A stretch of DNA of 64,000 bases, taken from the NCBI RefSeq assembly GCF_000473365.1, contig NZ_KI421517.1, positions 2,994,634 to 3,058,633 on the forward strand, in the 5' to 3' direction. The translations under genes and the position numbers were made by a program. Below are positions 28,449-38,260 of this stretch, piece by piece. How positions within the stretch are numbered: the first letter of the stretch is position 1; each line of letters opens with the position of its first letter. The notes below the pieces were generated by a model that saw only the letters and a program-made list of their open reading frames with translations, searched no databases and was not told the DNA's origin. This DNA is from Adhaeribacter aquaticus DSM 16391. GTDB lineage: Bacteria; Bacteroidota; Bacteroidia; Cytophagales; Hymenobacteraceae.

Positions 28449-29042
28449 TTAGCCTAATAACCAAGCTCTGTTAGCTGCTAAAAATTCACAGGGGTTATAG
28501 TTTAGGTTTTGAGCTCTGGTTTTAGATGTAGCTCTTGCCGGATTACCCACCACTATAGCGCCCGCCGGAACAGATTTGCTGACAACGGCTCTTGCCCCCA
28601 CCACTGCGCCAGTCCCAATCTTAACTCCTGGTAAAATCATCGCACCCGTTCCAATCCAAGCATAATCTTCTATAACTATTTTTCCCATTGTATGCTTCCA
28701 CTCCGGATCATAAACATCATGCGACCCGGTTAGTATTTCCACACCATCATTTATACAAACCCTATTGCCTATTTCTACGTTTTCGTGAAGAGCAATTTTT
28801 ACTTTCCCAAGAAAAGAGAATTGCCCTATACTAAGGTATTGGCAGTTGCCCTCAATTGTTACTTCGCCAATTTCTGCTCTTTCATCTATCTGAGACCCCT
28901 TACTTAAAAGTTCATTTCGGCGTTGGTTGCGCTTAAAGAGCTCAGGCATAGTTAATATCCGTTTTGCCCATGCAGCAAAAAATTGCTTGGTTCCTAATGG
29001 AAATTTAGCCCGCTGTGCCCATAAATAGTTTAAACTTGCCAT
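28449..29042 (-). CDS. hexapeptide-repeat acetyltransferase
   Basis: A 197-residue O-acetyltransferase of the left-handed beta-helix fold. After a ~45-residue helical start, imperfect hexapeptide turns run from AEIGEVTIEGNCQYLSIGQ to the C-terminus. GSHDVYDPEWKH contains the catalytic-type His, and GTGAVVGARAVVSKSVPAGAIVVGNPAR is the closing acetyl-CoA region of the WbbJ/LacA family. It likely acetylates a sugar in the repeat unit. Only 6 bases separate its ATG from the stop of the upstream glycosyltransferase. Confidence 0.88.
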   Translation of the reverse strand: MASLNYLWAQRAKFPLGTKQFFAAWAKRILTMPELFKRNQRRNELLSKGSQIDERAEIGEVTIEGNCQYLSIGQFSFLGKVKIALHENVEIGNRVCINDGVEILTGSHDVYDPEWKHTMGKIVIEDYAWIGTGAMILPGVKIGTGAVVGARAVVSKSVPAGAIVVGNPARATSKTRAQNLNYNPCEFLAANRAWLLG

Positions 29043-29048
29043 TAAATA

Positions 29049-30182
29049 TTAGCTGTTACCTAAAGTAGAAACTAATTGACGGGAAATATCGGAAATATTA
29101 TTTTTAATGTTAATATTTCTGTTAATAATACAGTCCTTAAAGTTTCCAGCTCTATATTCTATTATCCCTTTTGGATTTTCCATATTACTGAACCCCCTAG
29201 GTTGCCATGAACGGGCTACTAAAATTACACCAAGTCCGTGAGCTTGCATAGCCGCAATAGCCCCACTTTTTTCGGTTAGGGCAAGTGGGGTAGTAGCAAT
29301 ACCAAAAGATGATTCTAGAAATATTTCTGAAATACGATTGGCTGTTTGCTCACCGAAAATCTCAACATCATGACCAAAAGACTTCCAGGTAGAAACCCAA
29401 TTATCCTGCTCAGCACCACTGCGCCCTAAAAGTCTTAAATTAAATATAACTTCATTTTCTTTAGCATAATAATAAGCTTCTTCGGCAAATTGATCTATTG
29501 GAGCCCCATGATGGATTCCTCCAAATAAAACAAATGAAATAATCTTATTTATTCCACTGGTGGTTGAGTTTAAATTTTTATCAGATTTATAATGGTTAAC
29601 TACTGGAATGTTAGAAAATAATGGAAGTATTTCAGCGTTACAACCCATTTTATGTAGCTTTATTTGGTAAAGCTTTGTTTGGGTATTTATAATGGCAGGC
29701 TGTAATTTATCCAGCAAATTTTGAATTAACCGCTTCTGTAAATAGCCTAACAGCACCATCTTCGGAGATGAACTTGTGTCCATTCCTACCCATAATTCAT
29801 GAAACATAATATGCCAGTTCTTTCCATTGCCCAATGCCGTTAGCCTTTTATGGAACTTTAAAGGTAATCCTTTAGAATGAAAAGAAAATGGTACGTATTG
29901 CAAACTAAGCCATTCTGGATTATAAGTATTTATGTATTTCTCGGCATGGCGAAACCTTTTTTTATAAGACCAGGCAGAAGGCAATCGTAGTACAGGTAAA
30001 TCCACGTCTCCATCATTTTGCACACCGTTATATTCCTTTTCCTCTGTAATGAAATAATCATTTAGGGATATTATTGCAGCAAAAGTGCCTTGTCTCGTTA
30101 ATTCACCGGCAAGCCTACGGGTATAATCTCCTACGCCATCACGACCCATTTCCAAACAGCCACACAGGAAGATTACTTTCAT
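29049..30182 (-). CDS. glycosyltransferase, GT4-like and divergent
   Basis: A 377-residue protein with a GT-B layout. The first strand and acceptor loop read MKVIFLCGCLEMGRDGVGDYTRRLAGELTRQG; this GxGDYTRRLA loop is typical of GT4-type enzymes. The C-terminal half has FVLFGGIHHGAPIDQFAEEA and the region LESSFGIATTPLALTEKSGAIAAMQAHG, where the usual EX7E is only partly recognisable. It may therefore be a divergent or substrate-specialised member. It forms a tight unit with the following acetyltransferase and is 25 bases behind the GT2 gene upstream. Confidence 0.75.
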   Translation of the reverse strand: MKVIFLCGCLEMGRDGVGDYTRRLAGELTRQGTFAAIISLNDYFITEEKEYNGVQNDGDVDLPVLRLPSAWSYKKRFRHAEKYINTYNPEWLSLQYVPFSFHSKGLPLKFHKRLTALGNGKNWHIMFHELWVGMDTSSSPKMVLLGYLQKRLIQNLLDKLQPAIINTQTKLYQIKLHKMGCNAEILPLFSNIPVVNHYKSDKNLNSTTSGINKIISFVLFGGIHHGAPIDQFAEEAYYYAKENEVIFNLRLLGRSGAEQDNWVSTWKSFGHDVEIFGEQTANRISEIFLESSFGIATTPLALTEKSGAIAAMQAHGLGVILVARSWQPRGFSNMENPKGIIEYRAGNFKDCIINRNINIKNNISDISRQLVSTLGNS

Positions 30183-30207
30183 TTATTATCTGGTTTTAAT
30201 TGGTAAA

Positions 30208-31074
30208 CTAAATTAATGTTTCTAGGTAAAGCGGAATATATTTTAAACTCGCTGTACTTTTTTGTTTCACTAAAGAGCGGATGTAAATTCGGATTTCACG
30301 CTGGACATCCTTTTTTTGCTTTTTATTAAGTTTTAAAAGTTTTAGTGATTGTTCTAAAATATAAATAACGGCACTAGATACTTTTACAACTTGAGTAGCC
30401 GAAACGCTTTGACTGTGGACTCTATAGTTGGTGAGTTTTTCATCTACGTACAGAAATTTACTGTTTTCATTTGAAACAATCTGCAATAATAACCACCGGT
30501 CATATGCTCCACCCACTTCTACCGGATAGTTATTAATGTCAATGGAATCTCTTCTAAGTAAACAGGCCATTGCCACTGGCACAGTAAATGTTAAAAATAG
30601 GTCTTGTCTTCTTTCTGCCGGAACAAGGCCTGTTTTTAATTCATTACGTTTATAAAGTATAGAGTTTGCATGACTTTGTTCAGTTAATACGGAATCATTT
30701 TCATCTACTAACCAGTGGTCACTGAAAGCACATGCTACATCATTAAAAGTATGAAGTTGAGCTACTAATTTTTCCAGAAAATTTTCACACCAAAAGTCAT
30801 CATCATTTAGAAAGGAAAAATACTGCCCCTGGGATTTTAAAATCCCATTTTGTGTATTAAGTGCTATTCCTAATTGTTTCTTGTTTCTGAAATATTTTAT
30901 CCGGTTATCAGGTATTGTTTTAACATATTCTTCTATATCGTTAATAGAACTATCATCCGTTACTATAACTTCTATATTTCTATACGTTTGATTCAAGGCT
31001 GAATGCAACGCTTTTTTAAAATATTCTAATCTGTTGTAAGTAGGTATAATGATTGATACCAGAATATTATTCAT
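30208..31074 (-). CDS. glycosyltransferase family 2
   Basis: GT-A glycosyltransferase, 288 residues. VSIIIPTYNRLEYFKKALHSA and EVIVTDDSSINDIEEYV bind the nucleotide sugar; YFSFLNDDDFWCENFL carries the metal-binding Asp cluster. The C-terminal part is helical and basic (KLNKKQKKDVQREIRIYIR), probably lying on the membrane. It is preceded by about 290 bases of AT-rich spacer that could hold an internal promoter. Confidence 0.88.
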   Translation of the reverse strand: MNNILVSIIIPTYNRLEYFKKALHSALNQTYRNIEVIVTDDSSINDIEEYVKTIPDNRIKYFRNKKQLGIALNTQNGILKSQGQYFSFLNDDDFWCENFLEKLVAQLHTFNDVACAFSDHWLVDENDSVLTEQSHANSILYKRNELKTGLVPAERRQDLFLTFTVPVAMACLLRRDSIDINNYPVEVGGAYDRWLLLQIVSNENSKFLYVDEKLTNYRVHSQSVSATQVVKVSSAVIYILEQSLKLLKLNKKQKKDVQREIRIYIRSLVKQKSTASLKYIPLYLETLI

Positions 31075-31361
31075 GTTATTAAATTTATAACAGACGTAAG
31101 AAAGTTAAGTAGCTTGAGATAATGAAAATAGTATACTAGTACCTGTTCAAACTCACTTATACGAAACTTTACAAGTTTTGTGATGGTAATATTTAATAAA
31201 TTGTTAAAAACTTTAAATACGCTTTAATAAATAACTCATTTATTTAAATAATATTTCTAAATAAAAGCAGTTTTGTTAAAATATTAACAATTTGATTATT
31301 AAGGCCTTATTTTACTTTTAATTTAACAGTTCATAAGTGACAGCGAAAAACAAATAGATTT

Positions 31362-32330
31362 TTAGTTTTTGCTATAAAATCGACCAATAAAACCCGCTAG
31401 AACTAAACTTGCTTTTCTGAATCGAACCGTTGATGCCGGATGAGTAACAATAGCACTATTTACATGTTGCCAGTAATGCCGGTCCACGGTGCGGGGAGGG
31501 CGGCCTGAGAATGCCTGTAACAGAGGGTTCCAATTCCATGGCTTGGGCTGGCCAAGTGCATGAGGCATAATAGGATACCCACCTTTAAAGGCCATTGCTT
31601 CTTTACCCACAATACTAACGCTACCCGTAAAAGCTTCCACTGCCGCATTCAAAGCATCCTGATCCGTTTTATTGAAAGCAGCAAACGGGCCTCTCATTTT
31701 TTCAGGGAATTCGGCTCCGGCTAGGGAGGAGCGGTTTAAACCGCCTATTACAGGGGCCATTGCCTCCTGTAAATTTTTCCAGATATGAAGAAAGTGCTTA
31801 TTATACTTGCTTAATCCTACAAAACCGCCATTAATATAAGTGGTGCTCTTAAAGGTTAATTTAATATTTTTTTCTCCGTAATATTCACGCCAGGCTACCC
31901 GTCGTGGATGATTTTCTTCTAAAGGTGAATTAATATCTTCACATAAAGCAACACCACATTTAACCCAATCTCCAAAAGCAAACCATTCTGCGGAAACAAC
32001 TATGTCCGGATCAAAATAGTACATAGCATCTGCCGCCGGAACTAGCTTATCCCACACTTCCAATAGAAAATCTGGCTTATAATTGGTTAAATGGTAATCC
32101 GTTGTCAGAGGTATAAAGTGAAGCTTTATATCAGGAGCTATTTCCAAGGAAGTACTACCTGTCCACACACCAGCATAATCTCCTTTATTGGATGTTGCCC
32201 ATTCTGGTAAATTTCCTCTAAAACCAGCAAAAATTGATCCTTTAAAACCATTGATTAATAAAGAATTAGTTAAAGCCGCTAATCCATAATGATAATTACC
32301 TTCAAAGAGGGTACAAACTACAGAAGTCAT
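31362..32330 (-). CDS. putative GT-A glycosyltransferase, GT8-like
   Basis: A 322-residue cytoplasmic protein. SVVCTLFEGNYHYGLAALTNSL starts the fold as in GT8/glycogenin-like enzymes, and MYYFDPDIVV (around residue 109) holds a DxD-type acidic motif. YINGGFVGLSKYNKHFLHIW and KTDQDALNAAV match the later GT8-like strand and the DQ motif. The C-terminal HPASTVRF is unusual. Family membership is inferred from these motifs rather than close resemblance to a known enzyme. It is the third of three neighbouring GT-A-like genes between 31.3 and 34.2 kb. Confidence 0.7.
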   Translation of the reverse strand: MTSVVCTLFEGNYHYGLAALTNSLLINGFKGSIFAGFRGNLPEWATSNKGDYAGVWTGSTSLEIAPDIKLHFIPLTTDYHLTNYKPDFLLEVWDKLVPAADAMYYFDPDIVVSAEWFAFGDWVKCGVALCEDINSPLEENHPRRVAWREYYGEKNIKLTFKSTTYINGGFVGLSKYNKHFLHIWKNLQEAMAPVIGGLNRSSLAGAEFPEKMRGPFAAFNKTDQDALNAAVEAFTGSVSIVGKEAMAFKGGYPIMPHALGQPKPWNWNPLLQAFSGRPPRTVDRHYWQHVNSAIVTHPASTVRFRKASLVLAGFIGRFYSKN

Positions 32331-32369
32331 GTATAATGTTTAGATTTTCTACGAGTTTTTTACCTAAAA

Positions 32370-33284
32370 CTACTTTTTCATCAAATTTCTTTTAGCAAAG
32401 TTTTTTACCCTTACATATTGCTTTTTAATTTGGTAAAATCCGGATAAGGAGCCAGTGCCGATAAAGAATAATTTTTTTAACCGTTCTTTATCTGTTTTAT
32501 TTGAAAATAGAAGTTCCTGAATGGCAAAATCTCCTCGGGGAGAACCACCTGAATAATGTATATGGCTGATTCGGGTATCTTTGTTCTGAATCTTATGAAT
32601 GATTTCTAAAGCATTCTTATAGTCACCCGCCCAGGAACTAAGCCACCCGTGCGTTCTGCAAAGATTAATCATCTTCCAGTTACCTAATAAAGAAGCTATA
32701 TGCATCAAAGATTGATCGTGTTTTTTAGGTATATGTGGATTTTCTTTAAACCAATTCACGGCATTATTTATATCCTCAACCATTCTGCTATTTTTTTTAA
32801 CTACAATATGCCCGGCAGTAATGGCTGTTTCAAGAGCCGAAGAACCAAATATTGATTTTACAAGTTCGGGTTTGTTATAATTATATTTTCCTTCAGTGGT
32901 GTATTCCTCGTCTGCATGCACCAAGTCATTATCAGATAAGTATTCAAATAATTTTTCCCAGTTGCATAACGCTACTATATCGTTATCTGAATAAATAAAT
33001 TCATCCCAATCAGAAAACCAAGCTAAATATCTATAAAGATATCCCATTGGGCAATCTGTTAAAACCGTTCTCAGGTTAGCAATAAGTTGTTTGGCATCAG
33101 CAGGAAAGTCTTCGTACCGCAGCAACTCTACCTGGTTCAGGATATAAGCGGAATTGATCTCGGTGCCACCAAAATGAATCAACCGAATTGGTAATTGACA
33201 ACCACTTTCCCGAATAGAATAAATTAAGTTCTGGCACATTTCCTGACTTCTCAGGTTGCCCACTAAATATATGCCTCTTTTCAT
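32370..33284 (-). CDS. putative glycosyltransferase, GT-A-like, family unclear
   Basis: A 304-residue protein starting MKRGIYLVGNLRSQEMCQNL. The segment WDEFIYSDNDIVALCNWEKL (residues about 92-111) has a DND acidic motif after a hydrophobic strand, as expected for a GT-A metal site. Later AGHIVVKKNSRMVEDINNAV and PKKHDQSLMHIASLLGNW resemble the acceptor-side and DQ motifs of GT8-like enzymes, and HIHYSGGSPRGD resembles their C-terminal HxxGxxKP. No transmembrane segment is seen. It overlaps functionally with its neighbours in the EPS operon (10 bases from the upstream gene). Confidence 0.65.
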   Translation of the reverse strand: MKRGIYLVGNLRSQEMCQNLIYSIRESGCQLPIRLIHFGGTEINSAYILNQVELLRYEDFPADAKQLIANLRTVLTDCPMGYLYRYLAWFSDWDEFIYSDNDIVALCNWEKLFEYLSDNDLVHADEEYTTEGKYNYNKPELVKSIFGSSALETAITAGHIVVKKNSRMVEDINNAVNWFKENPHIPKKHDQSLMHIASLLGNWKMINLCRTHGWLSSWAGDYKNALEIIHKIQNKDTRISHIHYSGGSPRGDFAIQELLFSNKTDKERLKKLFFIGTGSLSGFYQIKKQYVRVKNFAKRNLMKK

Positions 33285-33294
33285 TTATATTCAG

Positions 33295-34212
33295 TTAAGA
33301 AAGCGATAATTGCCAATTCCAATCTTTTTGCCACATTTTATGCCGAACGGGGCCAGTATAATGGCGTATAGCCATTTGATCTTTCGGGTATAGGTAAGAG
33401 AAATCAAACTGGTCATTCGAGTTCAGAATAAATATTCTAGGATCTAAAGGCATAAATCCATTTTCTCTGAACAGGATATGGAAAACGTTTTGGTCACTGA
33501 AATATTCGTATTCAAAGTTAAGGCTTTTTAAAAATTCCAAGCCTTCAGTTAAATTAGCTAATTCTTTATTTATTAAGAAAAACCCACCATTCACTTGATA
33601 CATTTGTTTTGGTGTGGTTTTTATATAACGGCTATCTAAGCATCCCCAACCATCATCTGGTAAAAACCAGCCATTTACATCTTCCTGCAGAATTAAGTCA
33701 AAAACAGTAGCTTTGTCATAAAATAAAATGTCCGCATCCAAGAAGAGTGTAGGATATTTTATTTCGTGGTTTAGGTAGTAAAATAATCTTTTACCTAAAG
33801 GTACATTTTTAGCGTAATGTAGTAATTGTGGTTCGTATAGTTTTAAAGCCGGCTTACAGTTATCTGGTAGTTTATTTACATTTTCCCATTCTTGACCTTT
33901 TATTTCTACAAAATCGAAGCCCGATTTTAACAAATTAATTTGTTGGGTAGTATGAGAACCATCTGAATAAATAGTCCAGGATATTGGTTTACCTAAATAA
34001 CGTAGATAAGATAAAATTGAAAGAATCTGGTCATAAAAATCTTTATTAGAAGAGAAGCTTATTACTTCCATTTGTACAGGTTTACTTCCTATACTTTTTC
34101 CTAAATGGGGAAGATTTTTATCAATGTATTCAGCGAATTTTAGTTTATTTTTATTACCTATTTTAGAAGTAATTAATTTTGTAAGTCCACCCTGGTACTT
34201 TATTTTGCCCAT
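33295..34212 (-). CDS. putative glycosyltransferase, GT-A-like
   Basis: A 305-residue protein. After a helical start, VQMEVISFSSNKDFYDQILSI opens the nucleotide-binding fold. YPTLFLDADILFYDKATV (residues about 152-169) carries a clear DAD metal site. QVNGGFFLINKELANL and YFSDQNVFHILF are the typical acceptor and DQ segments, and AIRHYTGPVRHKMW resembles the C-terminal His motif of GT8-like enzymes. The donor sugar is unknown. Its ATG lies 88 bases after the acyltransferase gene upstream. Confidence 0.72.
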   Translation of the reverse strand: MGKIKYQGGLTKLITSKIGNKNKLKFAEYIDKNLPHLGKSIGSKPVQMEVISFSSNKDFYDQILSILSYLRYLGKPISWTIYSDGSHTTQQINLLKSGFDFVEIKGQEWENVNKLPDNCKPALKLYEPQLLHYAKNVPLGKRLFYYLNHEIKYPTLFLDADILFYDKATVFDLILQEDVNGWFLPDDGWGCLDSRYIKTTPKQMYQVNGGFFLINKELANLTEGLEFLKSLNFEYEYFSDQNVFHILFRENGFMPLDPRIFILNSNDQFDFSYLYPKDQMAIRHYTGPVRHKMWQKDWNWQLSLS

Positions 34213-34300
34213 ATTATAACTTTTACTATAAGTTTATTTTCTAAATAGTGTTGGTATGATATAAGTATACCCACAAAAGGTTTTAAGAACGGTTTAAAAT

Positions 34301-35356
34301 TTATTTCGTAACTGGAAGGTTTATTATCCTCTTTTTAGCAGGGAATATATGAGTACGGACCATTTCTCCTAATAGCCTAACCAAAGGTCGCCAGAATTGA
34401 TGCTTAAGCCATTTGTCAAAAATGTAATTAATTGGAATAACTGCTATAAAAACAAATAAAACCAGTTGCCAAGGATTGCTTACCCCTAAATGGAAAAAGA
34501 GCAATAGTAAAGGAAAATGGAATAGATATAGCGGATACGATATTTCACCTAAAAAGTTGAATATACTCAATACAGCCTTATTTAATTTTATAGAAACAAA
34601 ACACGATATAAAAACTAAAGAGGCTACAACTATATATGTAATCCACCCCAATGCTTCAACCGCCAGTACCTTGTTAGAATAAACCACAAAAGCCCCTAAC
34701 ATTATTAAGGCAATAGCTGATTTAACTTGTTGCCTGGATAATAAATATCCCGTAAGCCAAGGCCAGGCATAAATTAAAGCCGAATATCCCATAAGCCCCA
34801 CGGCCACATAAGTAGGCGTTACAAAATAGAATGCCATAGACAATAATATAATACATGCTAGCGCTTTGGCTGGCAGTTTGGCAAACAACGGAATTAGCAG
34901 ATAAAAGAAAATTTCTATGCTTAACGACCACAAGGGGCCATTATAAGTAATAGGAATTACTAAAAATCCTTGTAGAAAGAAAAAGTTAGCAAAATTAGTT
35001 ATCAAGCCAGCAGCCACTAAATCTAAACCCGGCAACGTGTAAGGTGATTTTAGATAATATTGTAAACCAATAGTAAAGAGTACTGCAATAAAATAAAGGG
35101 GGTATATTCGTATAAAACGTCTTTGAAAATAGCCTGATTTAGAAATGGAGTAGGAGTGACCTATAGATAAACCAGAAATTAGTAAAAAACCAAATACGGC
35201 CGCTTTTCCGCCTAGCATTTCAAAGTTTTGTAAAATGGCAGGAATAGGGCCGAACGTAGGCATATGGCTCGCCATGACAATAAAGGCCAGCAAAAACCGT
35301 AAAAATGCAAAGACGGCCCAGGAAGAAATAGTTAGGTTGAAGCTCTTATTATTCAT
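34301..35356 (-). CDS. acyltransferase family 3 membrane protein
   Basis: A 351-residue multi-spanning O-acyltransferase. The N-terminal motif FLRFLLAFIVMASHMPTFGP contains the conserved Arg and His, and about ten hydrophobic helices follow, with RRFIRIYPLYF between helices 2 and 3 and ISYPLYLFHFPLLLLFF near the end, both typical. The ATG at 35356 (MNNKSFNLTIS) is chosen because a longer start at 35455 would overlap the upstream acetyltransferase and add a non-hydrophobic tail. It probably modifies the polysaccharide with an acetyl group at the membrane. Confidence 0.87.
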   Translation of the reverse strand: MNNKSFNLTISSWAVFAFLRFLLAFIVMASHMPTFGPIPAILQNFEMLGGKAAVFGFLLISGLSIGHSYSISKSGYFQRRFIRIYPLYFIAVLFTIGLQYYLKSPYTLPGLDLVAAGLITNFANFFFLQGFLVIPITYNGPLWSLSIEIFFYLLIPLFAKLPAKALACIILLSMAFYFVTPTYVAVGLMGYSALIYAWPWLTGYLLSRQQVKSAIALIMLGAFVVYSNKVLAVEALGWITYIVVASLVFISCFVSIKLNKAVLSIFNFLGEISYPLYLFHFPLLLLFFHLGVSNPWQLVLFVFIAVIPINYIFDKWLKHQFWRPLVRLLGEMVRTHIFPAKKRIINLPVTK

Positions 35357-35369
35357 GGTTCTTTTAGCT

Positions 35370-35930
35370 CTATTCTCGATTTTTAATAAATTTAGCTGGG
35401 ACTCCTCCCCATACTTCATTGGGCGGAACTGACTTTGTAACAACTGACCCAGCACCTATTACACTACCTTTTCCAATGGTTACGCCTCCTACTATTACAC
35501 AATTGGCAGCTATCCAAACATCATCTTCAATTACAATAGGCAAGGTAGTTAATGGTTGGGAGTCAATTAATTGTCCTAATTTATAATTGTGCCCCACATC
35601 TACTAATTTAGTGCCCGTTGCAATCAATACATTATTTCCTATCGTTATTGAATTGGTACAATTAAATTCAACATTGTATCCTATAAATGCACTGTTACCT
35701 ATTCTGATAGTATTACTTTCTTTGAAGCCGTAGCCAATTCCTAAAATAACTCCGTCTAAAATTACACACTTGTCCCCCAGAATTACATTATTTGGCCAAT
35801 CACAAACAATTTTTCCAATCTTGCAATCCTGCCCAAATCTTAATCCCAGTGCTTTAAAATAGCGCATCCTTATTTTACTTAGGAATGCATTTATTTTAAT
35901 TCTTTGTATATTTAGTGAAGTAGGTAGCAT
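35370..35930 (-). CDS. hexapeptide-repeat acetyltransferase
   Basis: A 186-residue left-handed beta-helix O-acetyltransferase. Hexapeptide turns run from GQDCKIGKIVCDWPNNVILG, with the catalytic-type His in LVDVGHNYKLGQL and the closing region GKGSVIGAGSVVTKSVPPNE typical of the family (GVPAKFIK end). It lies 13 bases before the acyltransferase gene and 74 bases after the GT2 gene, within the EPS operon. Confidence 0.88.
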   Translation of the reverse strand: MLPTSLNIQRIKINAFLSKIRMRYFKALGLRFGQDCKIGKIVCDWPNNVILGDKCVILDGVILGIGYGFKESNTIRIGNSAFIGYNVEFNCTNSITIGNNVLIATGTKLVDVGHNYKLGQLIDSQPLTTLPIVIEDDVWIAANCVIVGGVTIGKGSVIGAGSVVTKSVPPNEVWGGVPAKFIKNRE

Positions 35931-36004
35931 ATTTTACCTTTACATATTTTATTTGTCTTTCAAAGACTTACAGTTAATGCCTTTAGCCAAGGTCATTTAA
36001 GTTA

Positions 36005-36901
36005 TCAGATACCAGGAACTCTCAGTAGCACCCAGAATAAAAACATTTTCAAAGAAAACTTAAATTTTAGGGCCTTTCTTAAGCATTCTTTAGCTAATTT
36101 TTTATCCGTTTTACGGGCGATTCTGGTTACTGCAAACCAGGCTTCGGCAGCATAATTAACCCGAAGACCTTCGGGAATAGCAGCCCAAGTTGAATAACGA
36201 TCGTAAACCTCCGCATTGCCTAGTGCCATTTGTAAGGCATTTGTACTAAGTGCTCCGGTATGCTTCCTGTAATTACATGTATTTTTTTTGTTGAAGCCAA
36301 ATTTATAGTTGGCTTTTGCACTCCTAAACCACATTTCCATGTCCTCAATCCCAAATTTAACCTGTTCATCAAAACCTCCTGTAGTCTGAAATAAACGACG
36401 TGAAATCATAGCCTGAGAAGGCATTATGGTATAACTTCTATCAAAAAGGGAAACAGGAAAATTTTTTATAGCCTCTTCATGCGGCAGGATTTCTTCTGTC
36501 AGAATCTTGCCGGTATGACTTTCAAAAAGATTAACTGCACTATGAATTAAGTCACAATCCGGATGGTCTTGAGCTGATTGAATCAATTCAGCTAAATGGT
36601 TTTCCTTCCAGATATCATCACTATCCAAAAATGCAATCCAATCTCCTGCGGAGGCATTGGCAGCCGCGTTACGGGAACCGGCGGGCCCTTTGGTTTTTTC
36701 GTTTCGTAAGTATATAACTTTTTGACTTACCTCTTTACTAAATTTTTCAACCAGCTCTTTGGTGCCATCCAGGGTTGCATCCTCTACCACTATAACTTCC
36801 CAGTTTTGGTAAGTTTGCCTTTTTATAGAAGCAAGTGTTTCACCAATATATTTAGAAGCATTATAGGCAGGGATACAAATACTTATTAATGGGTTATTCA
36901 T
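36005..36901 (-). CDS. glycosyltransferase family 2
   Basis: GT-A inverting glycosyltransferase, 298 residues. ISICIPAYNASKYIGETLASI and WEVIVVEDATLDGTKELV bind the nucleotide, WIAFLDSDDIWKENHL holds the metal-binding acidic triplet, and FGIEDMEMWFRSAK carries the catalytic-base region (ED). It is the first glycosyltransferase after the flippase in the direction of transcription, 45 bases behind it. Confidence 0.9.
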   Translation of the reverse strand: MNNPLISICIPAYNASKYIGETLASIKRQTYQNWEVIVVEDATLDGTKELVEKFSKEVSQKVIYLRNEKTKGPAGSRNAAANASAGDWIAFLDSDDIWKENHLAELIQSAQDHPDCDLIHSAVNLFESHTGKILTEEILPHEEAIKNFPVSLFDRSYTIMPSQAMISRRLFQTTGGFDEQVKFGIEDMEMWFRSAKANYKFGFNKKNTCNYRKHTGALSTNALQMALGNAEVYDRYSTWAAIPEGLRVNYAAEAWFAVTRIARKTDKKLAKECLRKALKFKFSLKMFLFWVLLRVPGI

Positions 36902-36946
36902 AAAATTTATAATTACTTGCTACTTTCTTATGTTTTCAATTCTCGT

Positions 36947-38260
36947 CTATTCCTGATGAACAGGAGCGGTCCTAGCTGTTTTGTTGATGGAAATAAGACC
37001 ATAAAAGAAAACTAATAAGTAAGTAATTAATGTAATGACAATATTATAATATAAAACCCCTATCAAAGAGGAAATGTTGAAAAAGGCCAGACTAATGACA
37101 GTAGATGAAAAATAAATGGCGATCAGGATATAAGTATTCATAAACCAGCCTCGGCTAACAACCATTTGTGAACAAACACCAGACATCAACCCGATGCACC
37201 CAGCAATTCCGGTTAACAGAAGTTCGTAACTTAGTCCACTATATTTATCACCAAATACCCATAAAATTTGCTTTGACAAAAGCCAGATGAAAAATATAAT
37301 GACTCCACTTATAAGCAACGTACTAATTTGTACAAATAAATATGGTCTTAATAAAGCCTTTTTAGAACCATTCATTCTGGAAAAACGAGGAACTACAATC
37401 GTGGAAAATAATATGGCAAATAAATTAAAAACCATTGATAATCTTCCTAAAGCTCCTAATTCAGAAATACTGTTTGTGGTACCTAAAAAAGATATTAACC
37501 AAATAGCTATCTGACCAGAAATACAATGGTAAATAATAACAGGCATAGTGCGTTTTACAGCTCTAATAACTTGTTGTTCTACCACTGGGTCTGGTTTTTC
37601 CTCTTTGCTGGCAAAACGGGCTGATATCTTACCAAGCTTATAATTGCCATATATCCTGGGAAGGCTATTAGCTATTAAAGCTAAAAATGTAAAAGGAAAA
37701 ATAAATAAGAATAAAGCACTTAAAGCTAATCTTCCCAAACTAACTTCGACCCCATTCTTTTGTAGGGGCCTTATATCCTGGTGAAGCTTTGGAGCCATTT
37801 CCAGGAAAGAATCGGATAATGCTGCAAAAAAAGCCGGAATTAAAGCTAAAATAATTAATCCAGTGGTAAGCCAACTGGCTCCATGATCTAATAACAAATA
37901 GGCTAAAACCGGAACGGTTACTAGTAAGGTATAAATTCCAAATCTTTTCCGCAGACTAAGTCCGGTTGCCAATACAACCCCTAATTTCTTTTTATCCTGC
38001 CAAACCTTACCACCCTCAGCCATTATACCATTTGAGATACCACTATCAGCTAACATAGTCATAGTGCCAAGCATGGTATTAGCAATGGTATATAACGCGT
38101 ATTCTTGGGTGGGTAAAAGTCGGATAATTAAAATGCCGCATATGAAACCTACAGCTTGAACTAATAATTGCCCTGATCCAGTTATAAATATTAATTTACT
38201 CCACTCATTGATTTTGGTATTGTTCCAATTAATATTTATACTTTTTGTAAGGGTTTTCAT
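36947..38260 (-). CDS. Wzx-type polysaccharide flippase
   Basis: A 437-residue MOP-superfamily membrane protein with about 12-14 hydrophobic helices, starting with the first helix around FITGSGQLLVQAVGFICGILIIR and the typical ADSGISNGIMAEGGKVW loop. Such proteins move undecaprenyl-diphosphate-linked repeat units across the inner membrane. It stands between Wzc and the glycosyltransferases, the usual position. The 283-base gap upstream contains three copies of a CTCCTTAAG element that can form alternative hairpins, so its expression may be regulated separately from wza-wzc (inference). Confidence 0.85.
   Translation of the reverse strand: MKTLTKSININWNNTKINEWSKLIFITGSGQLLVQAVGFICGILIIRLLPTQEYALYTIANTMLGTMTMLADSGISNGIMAEGGKVWQDKKKLGVVLATGLSLRKRFGIYTLLVTVPVLAYLLLDHGASWLTTGLIILALIPAFFAALSDSFLEMAPKLHQDIRPLQKNGVEVSLGRLALSALFLFIFPFTFLALIANSLPRIYGNYKLGKISARFASKEEKPDPVVEQQVIRAVKRTMPVIIYHCISGQIAIWLISFLGTTNSISELGALGRLSMVFNLFAILFSTIVVPRFSRMNGSKKALLRPYLFVQISTLLISGVIIFFIWLLSKQILWVFGDKYSGLSYELLLTGIAGCIGLMSGVCSQMVVSRGWFMNTYILIAIYFSSTVISLAFFNISSLIGVLYYNIVITLITYLLVFFYGLISINKTARTAPVHQE

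Noticed and set aside
35357-35455. N-terminal extension of the acyltransferase to 35455
   Set aside because: It overlaps the preceding acetyltransferase gene, and the extra residues are not conserved-looking; the ATG at 35356 follows that gene by 13 bases.
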